NCBI RefSeq assembly: GCF_027923905.1
Contig: NZ_AP026966.1
Location: 1,861,001-1,925,000, forward strand
Reading direction: 5' to 3'
Length of the DNA stretch: 64,000 nt
Source of the DNA: Massilia varians
GTDB taxonomy: Bacteria; Pseudomonadota; Gammaproteobacteria; Burkholderiales; Burkholderiaceae_D
The translations under genes and the position numbers were made by a program. The notes under the pieces were generated by a model. It made no database searches. It saw only the letters and a list, made by a program, of their open reading frames with translations, and was not told the origin of the DNA. Positions 45,554-56,444 of the stretch are shown piece after piece. The number at the start of each line of letters is the position of its first letter. Positions within the stretch are counted from its first letter, which is position 1.

Positions 45554-48500
45554 ATGACCAAGTACGCCGCATTGCCCCTTTCTCCTGGCCGTCTCACCGT
45601 GCTGGCGGGTTTGCTCGCCTGCCTGTCGGTGCCGGCGTTCGCCGAATCGCCCAACGTCGTCATCAGTCAGGTCTATGGCGCCGGCGGGAATGGCACCAAC
45701 GTCGCTACCTACAGGCACGACTTCATCGAGCTGTTCAATCGCAGCGGCGCCACGGTGGATATCGGTAACTGGAGTGTGCAGTACGCATCCAGCGGTGGAA
45801 GTTCCTGGCAGGTGACGCGCATCCCGGCCGGCACCTTGCTCGAGCCGGGTCAGTATTTCCTGGTCCGTCAGGCGGCAGGCAGCGACACCACCAGGCCGGA
45901 GACCCCGTCCGACCTGAACGGCAGCATCTCAATGGCCGCCAGCGCCGGCAAGGTGGCGCTGGCGAACAGCACCACCGCCCTGAGCGGCACCAAGCCGGCC
46001 AGCGCAGCGCTCGTCGACCTGGTCGGCTACGGCAACGGCACGGTCGGATTCGAAGGCGATGCGCCGACCGCCAGCATCGGCAATGCCACGTCGGCCTCGC
46101 GCCTGGGCAACGGTTGCCAGGATAGCGACCAGAACGGCGCCGACTTCAGTGTCGGCGCGGTTGTCCCGCGCACCAGCACCAGCCCGCGCCACCAGTGCTC
46201 GCCGAGCGGTCCGGTCGCGGAGCCGATCGTTGCGAGCTGTCCGGCGGGCCTGCAGGTCCAGCAGGGCAGCGGCGCTTCGGCGCTGCTGTCGGCCAGCGAC
46301 AAGGACAGCATTGTCAACAATGCCGTGATCGCCTCGGGCGCCACATCCGGCATCGTGCTGGCCGGCCTGGCGCCGGCCGCCGGCATCGGCGGCAGCGCCA
46401 CTGTGACCCTGCAGGTCGACGCCGCGGTCGCGGCCGGCAGCTACCCGGTCAAGGTCAGCTTCACCAACAACGACAGCCAGGAGGCGAGCTGCACGGTCAC
46501 CGTGAGCGTGGCCGGCCAGCTCAGCATTCCGAAGATCCAGGGCAGCGGGGCGACCAGCCCCTACGCCGGCACCGTGCAGTCGACCGAAGGCGTCGTGACG
46601 GCCCGGCTGGGCAACAGCCTGTTCGTGCAGGACCCGGTCGGCGACGGCGACCCGACCACCTCGGACGGCATCTACGTCTTCAACAACAATGCCGCGCTGG
46701 TCAACGGCATCAATCCGGGCGACCGCGTGCGCGTCAGCGGCAAGGTCACCGAATACCGCCCAAGCGGCGCCAACCGTAGCTATACCGAGCTGACCGAGAT
46801 CGCGCCGGTCGTCAAACTGGCCAGCGGCCAGTCGGTGACGCCGACCAATATCGAACTGCCCAATCAGGACCTGGCGCGCTTCGAAGGCATGCTGGTGCGC
46901 TTCGTGACCGACCTGACCGTCAACCAGAACAAGTACCTGGGCGACCGCGGCGAACTGACCCTCGCCTACGGCCGCCGCGAGAACCCGACCAACCGCTATC
47001 CGGCCGGTTCGCCCGAAGCGGCGGCGCTGGCCCAGCAGCATGCGGCCAACGAGATCGTGCTGGACGACGGCATCTTCACCGCCCCGGCCGTCATTCCCTA
47101 CCTCGGCGAGGACAATACCGTGCGCGCCGGCGACACGGTAAGCGGCCTGACCGGCGTGCTCGACTACGGTTCGATCGGCGGCGGCGGCGCGGCCTTCAAA
47201 CTGCAGCCGACCGAAGCCCCGCGTTTCTCGCGCACCAATCCGCGTCCACTCGCGCCGACCCTGCCGGCCGGCGTCAAGGTCGCCAGCGCGAACGTGCTGA
47301 ATTTCTTCACGACGTTCACCAACGGCGGCGACGCCTGGGGCCGCACCGGCCAGGGCTGCACGATCGGTGCGCGCACCTCGGCCAGCGAGTGCCGCGGCGC
47401 CGACAACATGGCCGAGTTCCTGCGCCAGCGTAATCAGATCGTGGCCTCGCTCAAAAGCCTGGATGCGGACGTCGTGGGTCTGATGGAAATCCAGAACAAC
47501 GGCGACGTTGCCGTCAACTACCTGGTCGAGCAGCTCAATGCCGCGATCGGCCAGCCGGTCTATGCAGCCGTGCCGGCGCCTGCCGCTACCGGCACCGACG
47601 CCATTCGCGTGGCCATGATCTACAAGCCTGCCGTGGTCTCGCTGGTGGGCGGCGCGCTGTCCGATGGCGACCGCATCAACAACCGTCCGCCCATGGCCCA
47701 GACCTTCAAGGCCGGCAACGGCGCCAGGTTCTCCGTGGTCGTCAACCATTTCAAGTCAAAGGCCAGCTGCAGCGGCGCCAGCGGCGGCGACCTCGATCCG
47801 GGCAACGGCCAGGGCTGCTGGGATACCACCCGCGTCAACCAGGCGGCACGCCTGGCGGATTATTTCATCCCGCAAGTGGTGCAGGCCGCAGGCGACCCCG
47901 ACGTGCTGGTGATCGGCGACCTGAACGCCTATGCCTTCGAGAATCCGATCAACCTGCTGACCGGCAGGGGCTTCGTCAACCAGATCGAACGCTTCGTCCG
48001 CCCGCTCGGCATGCCGTATTCCTATGTGTTCGATGGCCAGGCCGGCTACCTCGACCACGCGCTGGCCAGCGCTTCGCTGAGCCCGCAGGTAGCCGGTGCA
48101 GCCGAATGGCACAACAATGCCGATGAGCCGGAGCACATCGACTACAACCTGGGCGACACCGAGCAGGATCCGTACCGCGAAGGGGCCTACCGCGCCTCGG
48201 ACCATGACCCGGTGGTCGTCAGTCTGGCGCTCACTCCGGCCTTCAGCGATGTCACCGCTTCGGTCGACGTGGCCCAGAGCGGCCTGACGATGAACCGCGC
48301 CACCCTGAAGTACACCGGCAAGATCACCTTCACCAACACCGGCGCCGCAGCGCTGGCCGGGCCGCTGCGTTTCGTACTGCAGGGCCTCACCGATGGCGTC
48401 ACGCTCGACGGCGCCGCAGGCACGTTCAACGGTGCGCCTTACGTCACGCTGCCGGAATCGCTCGCCCCGGGCGCCAGCATCACCGTGACCACCACGTTCA

Positions 48501-48559
48501 GCAACCCGTCCAAGAAGGCGATCGGCTACACGCCGAAGCTGTACTCGGGCACGTTCTAA
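45554..48559 (+). CDS. Extracellular endonuclease/exonuclease/phosphatase-family nuclease (ExeM/NucH-like)
   Basis: The secreted protein has 1001 residues. The signal peptide ends VPAFA. A lamin-tail domain (about 25-190) starts VVISQVYGAGGNGTNVA and contains DFIELFNRSGATVDIGNW. A middle region with an OB-like fold (GVVTARLGNSLFVQDP) follows. The nuclease domain (about 575-890) has VASANVLNFFTTF, VVGLMEIQNNG, VIGDLNAY near 786 and SDHDPVVVSL near 882, the residues expected for EEP nucleases. The last 110 residues form a Ser/Thr/Gly-rich beta domain ending YTPKLYSGTF. It probably degrades extracellular DNA for nutrients or biofilm remodelling. An upstream in-frame TTG is less likely than ATG 45554. 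Confidence 0.88.
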   Translation: MTKYAALPLSPGRLTVLAGLLACLSVPAFAESPNVVISQVYGAGGNGTNVATYRHDFIELFNRSGATVDIGNWSVQYASSGGSSWQVTRIPAGTLLEPGQYFLVRQAAGSDTTRPETPSDLNGSISMAASAGKVALANSTTALSGTKPASAALVDLVGYGNGTVGFEGDAPTASIGNATSASRLGNGCQDSDQNGADFSVGAVVPRTSTSPRHQCSPSGPVAEPIVASCPAGLQVQQGSGASALLSASDKDSIVNNAVIASGATSGIVLAGLAPAAGIGGSATVTLQVDAAVAAGSYPVKVSFTNNDSQEASCTVTVSVAGQLSIPKIQGSGATSPYAGTVQSTEGVVTARLGNSLFVQDPVGDGDPTTSDGIYVFNNNAALVNGINPGDRVRVSGKVTEYRPSGANRSYTELTEIAPVVKLASGQSVTPTNIELPNQDLARFEGMLVRFVTDLTVNQNKYLGDRGELTLAYGRRENPTNRYPAGSPEAAALAQQHAANEIVLDDGIFTAPAVIPYLGEDNTVRAGDTVSGLTGVLDYGSIGGGGAAFKLQPTEAPRFSRTNPRPLAPTLPAGVKVASANVLNFFTTFTNGGDAWGRTGQGCTIGARTSASECRGADNMAEFLRQRNQIVASLKSLDADVVGLMEIQNNGDVAVNYLVEQLNAAIGQPVYAAVPAPAATGTDAIRVAMIYKPAVVSLVGGALSDGDRINNRPPMAQTFKAGNGARFSVVVNHFKSKASCSGASGGDLDPGNGQGCWDTTRVNQAARLADYFIPQVVQAAGDPDVLVIGDLNAYAFENPINLLTGRGFVNQIERFVRPLGMPYSYVFDGQAGYLDHALASASLSPQVAGAAEWHNNADEPEHIDYNLGDTEQDPYREGAYRASDHDPVVVSLALTPAFSDVTASVDVAQSGLTMNRATLKYTGKITFTNTGAAALAGPLRFVLQGLTDGVTLDGAAGTFNGAPYVTLPESLAPGASITVTTTFSNPSKKAIGYTPKLYSGTF

Positions 48560-48581
48560 TTAAAACCAGGGAAAGCACAAC

Positions 48582-49205
48582 ATGAACAACTTCAAGAACT
48601 TCTTCCTGCGCGCACTGTTGGCGCTGGCTGTCCTGAGCGCGGCTCCCGCCGCGCTGGCGGGACCGATCTACCGCGTCACCCTGAACACCGGCTGGGCCGG
48701 CCAGGCCGGCTTCCTCGACATGAGTTTCGGCGGCCTGATCGGCGCCGGCAGCTCGGTGGCGCGCGTTTCCAACCTGCAGGGGAACTTCGACGGCGCGCTT
48801 GATCCGTATTTCGAGCCGGATGACGGCCTCGGCCTGGGCAGCGAGCGCGCCAACGGCAGCCGCGCCGGCGGCTTTACCCTGGTGGCCGGCGACACGCTGG
48901 CCCTGGTCAGCCAGGCGGTGACCTTCGGCGACAGCTTCAGCTTCGACCTGCAATTCGATATCGCAGGGAGCGGCCTGGCCTCGGACTTCGCGATTGGCCT
49001 GCTCGACCTGGACTTCGCTCCGCTGACCTGGGGCGACGCAGCCTTGGTTTTCACCATCACGCCGGCCGGCGCGGTGAGCTTCATCGGCGCTGAACTGGCC
49101 CAGGTGCAGATCATCAATGAAGTGCCGGAGCCGTCGGACTGGGCTCTGGTGCTGACCGGCCTGTTCCTGATCGGCGCGATGCGCCGCATGCAGGCACGCC
49201 GCTGA
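48582..49205 (+). CDS. PEP-CTERM protein
   Basis: The protein has 207 residues. A signal peptide (about 1-26, ending PAALA) precedes a beta-rich domain starting PIYRVTLNTGWAGQAGFLDMSF. The C-terminal sorting signal is VPEPSDWALVLTGLFLIGAM followed by RRMQARR. The N-terminal NTG-W-G-GFLD pattern is shared by a group of small PEP-CTERM proteins of unknown function. AGGGA lies 22 bases after the nuclease stop, so the two genes are probably co-transcribed and end at the terminator at 49223. It is a likely exosortase substrate. Confidence 0.9.
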   Translation: MNNFKNFFLRALLALAVLSAAPAALAGPIYRVTLNTGWAGQAGFLDMSFGGLIGAGSSVARVSNLQGNFDGALDPYFEPDDGLGLGSERANGSRAGGFTLVAGDTLALVSQAVTFGDSFSFDLQFDIAGSGLASDFAIGLLDLDFAPLTWGDAALVFTITPAGAVSFIGAELAQVQIINEVPEPSDWALVLTGLFLIGAMRRMQARR

Positions 49206-49222
49206 ACCCTTTTCAGGGCTCT

Positions 49223-49254
49223 GAACACCTGCCGGCAGGCAGGTGTTCTTGTTT
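49223..49254 (+). terminator. Rho-independent terminator after the PEP-CTERM gene
   Basis: There is a perfect 11-bp stem, GAACACCTGCC (49223-49233) with GGCAGGTGTTC (49238-49248), around a GGCA tetraloop. TTGTTT follows. It closes the nuclease/PEP-CTERM unit, 17 bases after the stop. On the minus strand there is no T run, so it is less likely to serve the opposing lipoprotein gene. Confidence 0.88.
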
Positions 49255-49323
49255 AGGACGTGGGATTGCCTGACGAGGAAACGGGCGGCACCGGCTGCGC
49301 CGCCGCGGGGGAGGGCGGGTCGA

Positions 49324-49656
49324 TCAGGACTGGGTCAGGCCATTGCCTTCGGCCGCTGCGCGGCGCATGGCGTCGATGCGGTAGGCTTCGGCGTTGCCGT
49401 CGATGATGCGCAGGCTGCGGCAGCCTTCGGCGGCGCAGTCCGGGACCGGGTTGTTCGGGCCGGTGGCGGCGGCAACGGCCGGGCCGGTCGACACGGCAGT
49501 GGACTGCGGGACGGTAGCAGCTGTGGCGACGCCCAGGTCGCTCTGGACTGCCGCGCCGAGCGTCATTGGGGTCTGGGTCTCCTGCTGGCCCGCGCCGCAG
49601 GCGGTCAGGAGGGCGGTCAGGGCGATGGCGGAGAAAGTACGGAAGGAGATGTTCAT
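49324..49656 (-). CDS. Small lipoprotein of unknown function
   Basis: The protein has 110 residues. The N-terminus MNISFRTFSAIALTALLTAC is a lipoprotein signal with lipobox LTAC. The mature part is Ala/Thr/Pro-rich, with two cysteines close together near the C-terminus (PDCAAEGCRSLRIIDG) that could form a disulfide. No domain is recognised. It is the only gene on the minus strand before the arn region. The ATG chosen fits the signal peptide; an in-frame TTG 18 bases upstream is possible. Confidence 0.75.
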   Translation of the reverse strand: MNISFRTFSAIALTALLTACGAGQQETQTPMTLGAAVQSDLGVATAATVPQSTAVSTGPAVAAATGPNNPVPDCAAEGCRSLRIIDGNAEAYRIDAMRRAAAEGNGLTQS

Positions 49657-49977
49657 GGTCTGTCTGTTGAGCAAGCTCGTCTGTAACGAATCCTATTGTA
49701 GTGAGTAAATTTTTCCAGTGCTCAATTATTTTCGTTAGTGAACAGCAAATATTAAGATTTAGAAACAGAAATGCGCGAAGTTGGCGGGTTTTGGCGACAG
49801 TTCGTACATCTGTTTTTAAGGAAATAAAAAGTTCTTGTGGGAAATTGATGTTCTGCGGCAACGATTGAGTGTTGCTGTGCAACGACGTGTCCTCGCTTTT
49901 CCGGTCATCGTGGCCAGCCGGGCCATGCGTGCAGGGATTCGCTTGACCACATGTTGGCAAGCAGGGAAGATGAACGT
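49657..49977. other. Divergent intergenic region between two lipoprotein genes
   Basis: There are 321 bases without a gene, the first half AT-rich. On the minus strand, TTGAGC (49725-49720) and TACAAT (49700-49695) with 19-base spacing make a candidate promoter for the small lipoprotein. No comparable pair was found for the plus-strand gene at 49978. No hairpin repeats stand out. Confidence 0.5.
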
Positions 49978-50403
49978 ATGCGAAAACTCATCCTTATCTT
50001 CCTGCTCGCCTGTTCCGCCTGCGCCAGCCAGGCCCAGGATCCCGGCCGCAAGGCCATTCCGGCGCCGGCAGGCGCCAGCGCCGGCGGGGCTAGCGGCGGC
50101 GACACCCTGGCGCGCCTGCGCGCGCTGGCCGGGGGCGGCGCCTGCACCGAGTCCGGCCAGTGCCGCACCCTGCCGGTCGGGGCCATGGCTTGCGGCGGTC
50201 CGGAGGGCTACCTGCCGTATTCGATGTCGGGCACCGACGAGAAAGCCCTGCGCGCCCTGGGCGAGCAGTACCAGGCCGAGCGTCAGGCCGCCAACAAGGC
50301 GGGCGGCATGATGTCCATCTGCCGCCACCTGCCCGACCCGGGGGCGGTATGCGTCAGCGGCAGCTGCCAGCTGGGGGCAGCGGCGCCGGCGGCGGCGCGC
50401 TGA
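49978..50403 (+). CDS. Small cysteine-rich secreted lipoprotein of unknown function
   Basis: The protein has 141 residues. MRKLILIFLLACSACASQAQ is a short signal with a likely lipobox (LLAC). After an Ala/Gly-rich linker, six cysteines appear in a regular pattern: GGACTESGQCRTLPVGAMACGG, then SICRHL, GAVC and GSCQLG. The middle stretch (GYLPYSMSGTDEKALRALGEQY) is probably helical. The pattern recurs in unannotated proteobacterial proteins as far as I recall, but no function is known to me. An in-frame ATG at 49951 would add nine residues and spoil the signal start. Confidence 0.72.
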   Translation: MRKLILIFLLACSACASQAQDPGRKAIPAPAGASAGGASGGDTLARLRALAGGGACTESGQCRTLPVGAMACGGPEGYLPYSMSGTDEKALRALGEQYQAERQAANKAGGMMSICRHLPDPGAVCVSGSCQLGAAAPAAAR

Positions 50404-50552
50404 GCGCCGCGCAGCGCTCGCGCAAGCGGGAGGCGCCGCGTGGCTGCAATCGTGGCTGTCGATGGCAAAAAATAAAGAAATGTTGTCTTGGCATCGAGCG
50501 CCGTGTTAGCCTTCCATGCCAAGGTTTTCGTATGTGCAATAGGAGTCGGTCG

Positions 50553-51017
50553 ATGCATTTAGTATTGGAACAGCATGCCGGACAGCGGGCCGCGCCGCGC
50601 CGCGCGCGTGGCGCCCAGGCAGGCTTCACCCTGCTTGAACTGCTGGTGGTGATCGTGATCATCGGCCTGCTCGCAGCTTATGTCGGCCCCAAGTATTTCT
50701 CGCAGCTCGGCAAGTCCGAAGTGACGGTGGCGAAGGCGCAGATCGACGCCTTCGACAAGGCGCTCGACACCTACCGCCTCGACGTCGGCCGCTACCCCAG
50801 CGCGGAGGAAGGCCTGAATGCCCTGATGGCCGCGCCGCCGAGCGCGGGCGCCAAGTGGAACGGCCCCTACCTGAAGAAGGGCGTGCCGCAGGATCCCTGG
50901 GGCCGTCCGTTCCAGTATCGTTCGCCGGGCAGCAAGGGTGAATACGAAATCCTGTCCCTCGGTAAAGATGGCCAGCCGGGCGGCACCGGCGACAATGCCG
51001 ATATTTCGTCGAACTGA
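50553..51017 (+). CDS. gspG: Type II secretion major pseudopilin GspG
   Basis: The protein has 154 residues. A long leader of 24 residues ends in the prepilin peptidase site AG|FTLLELLVVIVIIGLLA with Glu at +5. The C-terminal domain has the GspG features GRYPSAEEGLNALM, WNGPYLKKGVPQDPWGRPFQY and GKDGQPGGTGDNADI, including the calcium-site aspartates. It should form the pseudopilus shaft. AGGAG stands seven bases before the ATG. It is first in an operon of eleven genes running to 60070. No prepilin peptidase is encoded in the window. Confidence 0.94.
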   Translation: MHLVLEQHAGQRAAPRRARGAQAGFTLLELLVVIVIIGLLAAYVGPKYFSQLGKSEVTVAKAQIDAFDKALDTYRLDVGRYPSAEEGLNALMAAPPSAGAKWNGPYLKKGVPQDPWGRPFQYRSPGSKGEYEILSLGKDGQPGGTGDNADISSN

Positions 51018-51083
51018 ACGCGTCTTGCCAGCACGCCGCCGTTCCTGACCGTCCAGACCTGAAACTCAGCCGGGCCCGCTTTC

Positions 51084-52282
51084 ATGCAGTTCGCCGTTCG
51101 CACCCTTGCGCCCGACATGTCGATCTCGAACCTGGTCGTCGATGCCGCCGACGCGCTCGACGCGCGCCGTCAGGTCGAGGCGCGCGGGCTGTTCGTCAGC
51201 GCCGTCGAACCGGCGCGCAGCTCGCCCTTCGCCGGCCTGCGCTTCGGGCGCCAGGGCGGCGGCAAGCTGTCGCTGGTCCTGTTCAGCCAGGAACTCCTGG
51301 CCCTGCTCAACGCGGGCCTGGGCATCGTCGAGGGCCTGGAAGCGCTGCTCGAGAAGGAAGCCAGCCCGGGCGCGCGCGGCGTGCTCGAACGCCTGCTCGC
51401 CGGCCTGCGCGAGGGCAAGCGCTTTTCCAGCGTGCTGGCCGCCCAACCCGCTTTGTTCCCGCCGCTCTACGTCGGCATCGTGCGCGCCGCCGAAGGCACC
51501 AGCGACCTGCCGCGGGCCCTGGCGCGCTACATCGACTACCAGCAGCGCATCGACCTGGTGCGCGCCAAGATCGTCAGCGCTTCCATCTATCCGGTGATCC
51601 TGCTGTTGGTGGGCGGCGGCGTGAGCGCCTTCCTGATCGGCTACGTGGTGCCCAAGTTCGCCGAGGTCTACCAGGGGGCAGGGCGCACGCTGCCCTGGAT
51701 GTCGCAGCTGCTGCTCGACTGGGGCCAGTTCGCCTCCAGGCACGGCAGCGCGATCCTGGTCGCGGCGCTGCTGGCCATCGTGGCAGCCTTCGCCGGCGTG
51801 CGTCACATGGTGCGCAGCGGCGGTATCAACCGCCTCCTGGTGCGCCTGCCCGGCATCGGCGAGCGCGCCCGCATCTATGAGTTGTCGCGCCTCTACCTGA
51901 CCCTCGGCATGCTGACCGAAGGCGGCATCACCATCGTCGGCGCCATCGAGACCGTGCATCCGATGGTGTCCGGCAGCGTGCGCAAGGGTCTGCTGCATGC
52001 GCGCGCCGCCATCGAATCCGGCCAGCCGCTGTCCAATGCGTTCGAAGCCAACGGCCTGACGACGCCGATCTCGCTGCGCATGCTGCGCGTGGGCGAGCGC
52101 ACCGGCGACATGGGACCCATGCTGACCCAGTCGGCCGCCTTCTACGACGGCGAGATCACACGCTGGATCGACCGCTTCACCCGTACTTTCGAGCCGCTCC
52201 TGATGGCGGCCATCGGGCTGGTGGTGGGCGCCATCGTGGTGCTGCTCTACATGCCGATTTTCGATCTTGCCGGAGACATGTC

Positions 52283-52286
<4 letters not shown>
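51084..52286 (+). CDS. gspF: Type II secretion/type IV pilus platform protein GspF
   Basis: This inner-membrane platform protein has 400 residues and the usual two GspF repeats: SLVLFSQELLALLNAGLGIVEGLE ... PPLYVGIVRAAEGTSDLPRAL and the second LSRLYLTLGMLTEGGITIVGAIE ... LRMLRVGERTGDMGPML. Three membrane segments are visible, near 170-190, 220-240 and 375-395. It is coupled to gspE: the gspE start codon lies within the last four bases. The membrane platform connects the ATPase to pseudopilin assembly. Confidence 0.93.
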
Positions 52287-53969
<1,683 letters not shown>

Positions 53970-53977
<8 letters not shown>

Positions 53978-54776
53978 GAAGTTCGGACAGTCCCTGCGCC
54001 TGGGGGTGGCCGCCGACGGCCTGGCGCTGCTGCGCGTGAGCGGCTGGCCGCGCGCGGGCGCCGAGGTGTTGCGCTTGCTGCCGCTCGAAGCCGGCGCCCC
54101 GGATGCGCTGGGCAAGGGCCTGCGCGCGCTGCTGGGCGAATGCGATCCGCGCCGCTGGCCGGTGAGCGTGGTGCTGGCCGACGAGCTGGTGCGCATGTGG
54201 CAGGTGCCGCCGCCGCCGGGAGCGACGCGCATGGGCGACCTGCGGGCCGCCGCGGCGCTGCGCCACCAGCACCTGTTCGGCGCGCCCCCGCTCGAGTGGC
54301 GCATCAGCGCCGACTGGGATGCGGCGCGTCCCTTCCTGGCGGCCGCCGCGCCGGAAGCGCTGCTGGGGCTGCTGGAGTCCCTGGGGCGCGAGCACCGCTT
54401 CCACCTGGTCGAGGTGGCGCCGCAGTTCGTGGCCGCGATGAACGCCTGGCGCCGCGAGCGCCGTCCGGGCGCCTGGTTCGGCCTGGTGCATGGCGGCGTG
54501 CTGTCGATCGCCGCCTACGAGGGCAGTTCCCTGGCCGCGGTGCGCACCGCCTTGATCCCGCAAGGGGCCGACCGCGACTGGCTGGAAGCCCACGTCGCGC
54601 GTGAGGCATTGCGGCTCGGGGTGGGGCGGCCGGAGCGCATCCAGCTGTGCGGCGCGGCACCTGGAGGCTGGGCCAGCGCGGCCGGCCGGCTGAAATTCGC
54701 CTGCACCCTGCTGGAAGACGACAGCGCCGACTGGCCACTGCACGTGCGCCTGGCGCGCACCGGGATCGCATCATGA
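53970..54776 (+). CDS. PilM/MshI-like assembly protein
   Basis: The protein has 268 residues and no membrane segment. It begins LRLGVAADGLALLRVSGWPR and has the alternating strand-helix pattern of an actin-like or reduced PilM fold. It is shorter than PilM (about 350) and lacks clear nucleotide-binding signatures. Its identification relies mainly on position: it lies directly before PilN- and PilO-like proteins, as PilM/MshI do. It overlaps gspE (8 bases) and the next gene (ATGA). It would link the ATPase to the inner-membrane alignment complex. Confidence 0.65.
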
Positions 54777-55333
54777 AGCGCACCGACATCGATTTTGCGC
54801 CGCGCACGCTGCGGCGCGCCCTGTTCCGGGTGCCGCCGCGCTTCGCCGCCCTGCTGGTGCCCACCGCCTGCCTGTGCTTCGGGCTGGTATCGCAGGTCGT
54901 CAACTACCAGGAAGAGCGCGCGCAGCTGGAGGCGCTGCAGGCCGCCATCGCCGCACGCCCGAGCGCCGTGCGTCCGTTGCCGGTGGCGGCGGCGCCGAAG
55001 TTCACCGTGTCCGAGGCCCAGGCCCAGGCCGTCAACGACGCCGTCATGCAGCTCAACCTGCCGTGGCGCGACCTGGTCGAAGCGGTGCGGGCCGCCACGC
55101 CGGGCAACGTTGCCCTGCTGGCGCTGGAGCCGGACGCCAAGCGCCGCACCCTGCGCATCACGGCCGAGGCGAAGAACAGCGACGACATGCTGGCCTACGT
55201 GGCGAAGATGGAAGAGCAGGGCTGGTTCGCCTCGAGCGCCCTGGTGCGCCACGAGATCGCCGAGCAGGAGCCGAACCGGCCGCTGCGCTTCCAGATCAGT
55301 GCCCAATGGGGTACGGGCGGGGGCAGCCAATGA
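54773..55333 (+). CDS. PilN-like inner-membrane assembly protein
   Basis: The protein has 186 residues. A short cytoplasmic N-terminus (MKRTDIDFAPRTLRRALFR, compare the IDF/INL motif of PilN) precedes one membrane segment (about 27-46). A coiled coil and a ferredoxin-like periplasmic domain follow (NLPWRDLVEAVRAATPGNVALLALEPD, RTLRITAEAKNSDDMLAYVAKME). This matches PilN/GspL-C architecture. It is translationally coupled on both sides by ATGA overlaps. It probably dimerises with the next gene's product. Confidence 0.78.
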   Translation: MKRTDIDFAPRTLRRALFRVPPRFAALLVPTACLCFGLVSQVVNYQEERAQLEALQAAIAARPSAVRPLPVAAAPKFTVSEAQAQAVNDAVMQLNLPWRDLVEAVRAATPGNVALLALEPDAKRRTLRITAEAKNSDDMLAYVAKMEEQGWFASSALVRHEIAEQEPNRPLRFQISAQWGTGGGSQ

Positions 55334-55905
55334 AGGACCTGAACCTGTCCGCGCTGTGGCTGCGCATCGTGCTGGCGCTGCGTCGCACGAATCCGGTCGT
55401 GGCCGGCGCAATCGCGCTGGCATTGGGCGTCACGGTGGCGATCTTCTTGATGCTGCGGGCGCTGGCCGGCCTCGACGAACAGTACGAAACGGCGCGCCGT
55501 CAGGCCGCCATGCCGCCGCCGGCGCCCAGGGCGCTTGCGGCGCCCGCGCCGAGCGCCGACCAGAACCTGGCGCATTTCTATGCATCGCTGGGCGAGCGCG
55601 GCAAGGTCGAACGCCAGCTCAAGACCCTGTTCGCGCTGGCCGAGAAGAACGGCCTGACCCTGCGCCAGGGCGAGTACCGCGGCAGCCAGGACCGGGCAGG
55701 GCGCTTCTTCACCTACCAGATCACGCTGCCGGTGACGGGCCGCTACGGCGCGATCTGGCAGTTCGCCTTCGACGCGCTGCGCGCGCTGCCGCATGCCTCG
55801 CTCGACGACGTGGCGTTCCGGCGCGACGCGATCGGCAACGAGGCCGTGGAGGCGCGCCTGCGCCTGACGCTCTACCAGTCCGCGACGCCGGGAGCGCCGC
55901 GATGA
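55330..55905 (+). CDS. PilO-like inner-membrane assembly protein
   Basis: The protein has 191 residues. One membrane segment (about 23-44), a Pro/Ala-rich linker, and then a periplasmic domain with LAHFYASLGERGKVERQLKTLFALAEKNGLTLRQGEY and a ferredoxin-like fold follow, as in PilO/GspM. Start and stop overlap the neighbours by four bases each. With the PilN-like protein it should form the alignment subcomplex between platform and secretin. Confidence 0.78.
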   Translation: MKDLNLSALWLRIVLALRRTNPVVAGAIALALGVTVAIFLMLRALAGLDEQYETARRQAAMPPPAPRALAAPAPSADQNLAHFYASLGERGKVERQLKTLFALAEKNGLTLRQGEYRGSQDRAGRFFTYQITLPVTGRYGAIWQFAFDALRALPHASLDDVAFRRDAIGNEAVEARLRLTLYQSATPGAPR

Positions 55906-56444
55906 AGCCGCGCCATATCGCGATGGGCGTGGCCCTGGTGGCCGCCGCCGTCCTGGCGGTCTTCGGCGACAACAGTCCCGAGGACGTGGTGGCCGAACCG
56001 GTCGAGCGCGCGCGGGCGCCGGCGTCCGGCGCTGGCGCACCAGACCCGCAAACCAGGCCGGACAAGGCGTCGGAGAACACCGTGGCGATCCTGCGCCTGG
56101 TCCCGCGCGAGGTGCTGATCGGCGACGGCGACGACCGCTTCGACGGGGACGGGAATGGTGTGTTCGCGCGCCAGGACTGGACCCCGCCGCCCCCGCCGCC
56201 GGCCCCCGCGCCGCCGCCGCCGCCGCCGACTGCGCCGCCCTTGCCCTTCACCTTCATCGGCAAGTCGCTGCAGGACGGCGTCTGGGAGATCTACCTGGCC
56301 CGCGGCGACCGTACCCATCTCGTGCGCGAGAACACCGTCATCGACGGCATGTACCGCGTCGACGCGATCAGGCCGCCGGTGCTGACCCTGACTTACCTGC
56401 CGCTGAACCAGGTTCAGCAGCTCAATATTGGAGTGTTCGACTGA
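55902..56444 (+). CDS. PilP/GspC-like periplasmic connector with polyproline linker
   Basis: The protein has 180 residues. An N-terminal hydrophobic segment (about 7-22) anchors it. A long linker includes a polyproline run at about residues 95-116, encoded partly by six CCG codons in tandem (56211-56228). The C-terminal domain (PFTFIGKSLQDGVWEIYLARGD, LVRENTVIDGMYRVDAI, LTLTYLPLNQVQQLNIG) has the HR-domain look of PilP/GspC. It would contact the secretin N-domains, and the secretin gene indeed follows with a one-base overlap. Confidence 0.75.
   Translation: MKPRHIAMGVALVAAAVLAVFGDNSPEDVVAEPVERARAPASGAGAPDPQTRPDKASENTVAILRLVPREVLIGDGDDRFDGDGNGVFARQDWTPPPPPPAPAPPPPPPTAPPLPFTFIGKSLQDGVWEIYLARGDRTHLVRENTVIDGMYRVDAIRPPVLTLTYLPLNQVQQLNIGVFD

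Noticed and set aside
56185..56250. Proline-codon repeat as a phase-variable switch
   Set aside because: The repeat unit is three bases, so slippage changes linker length but not the reading frame.
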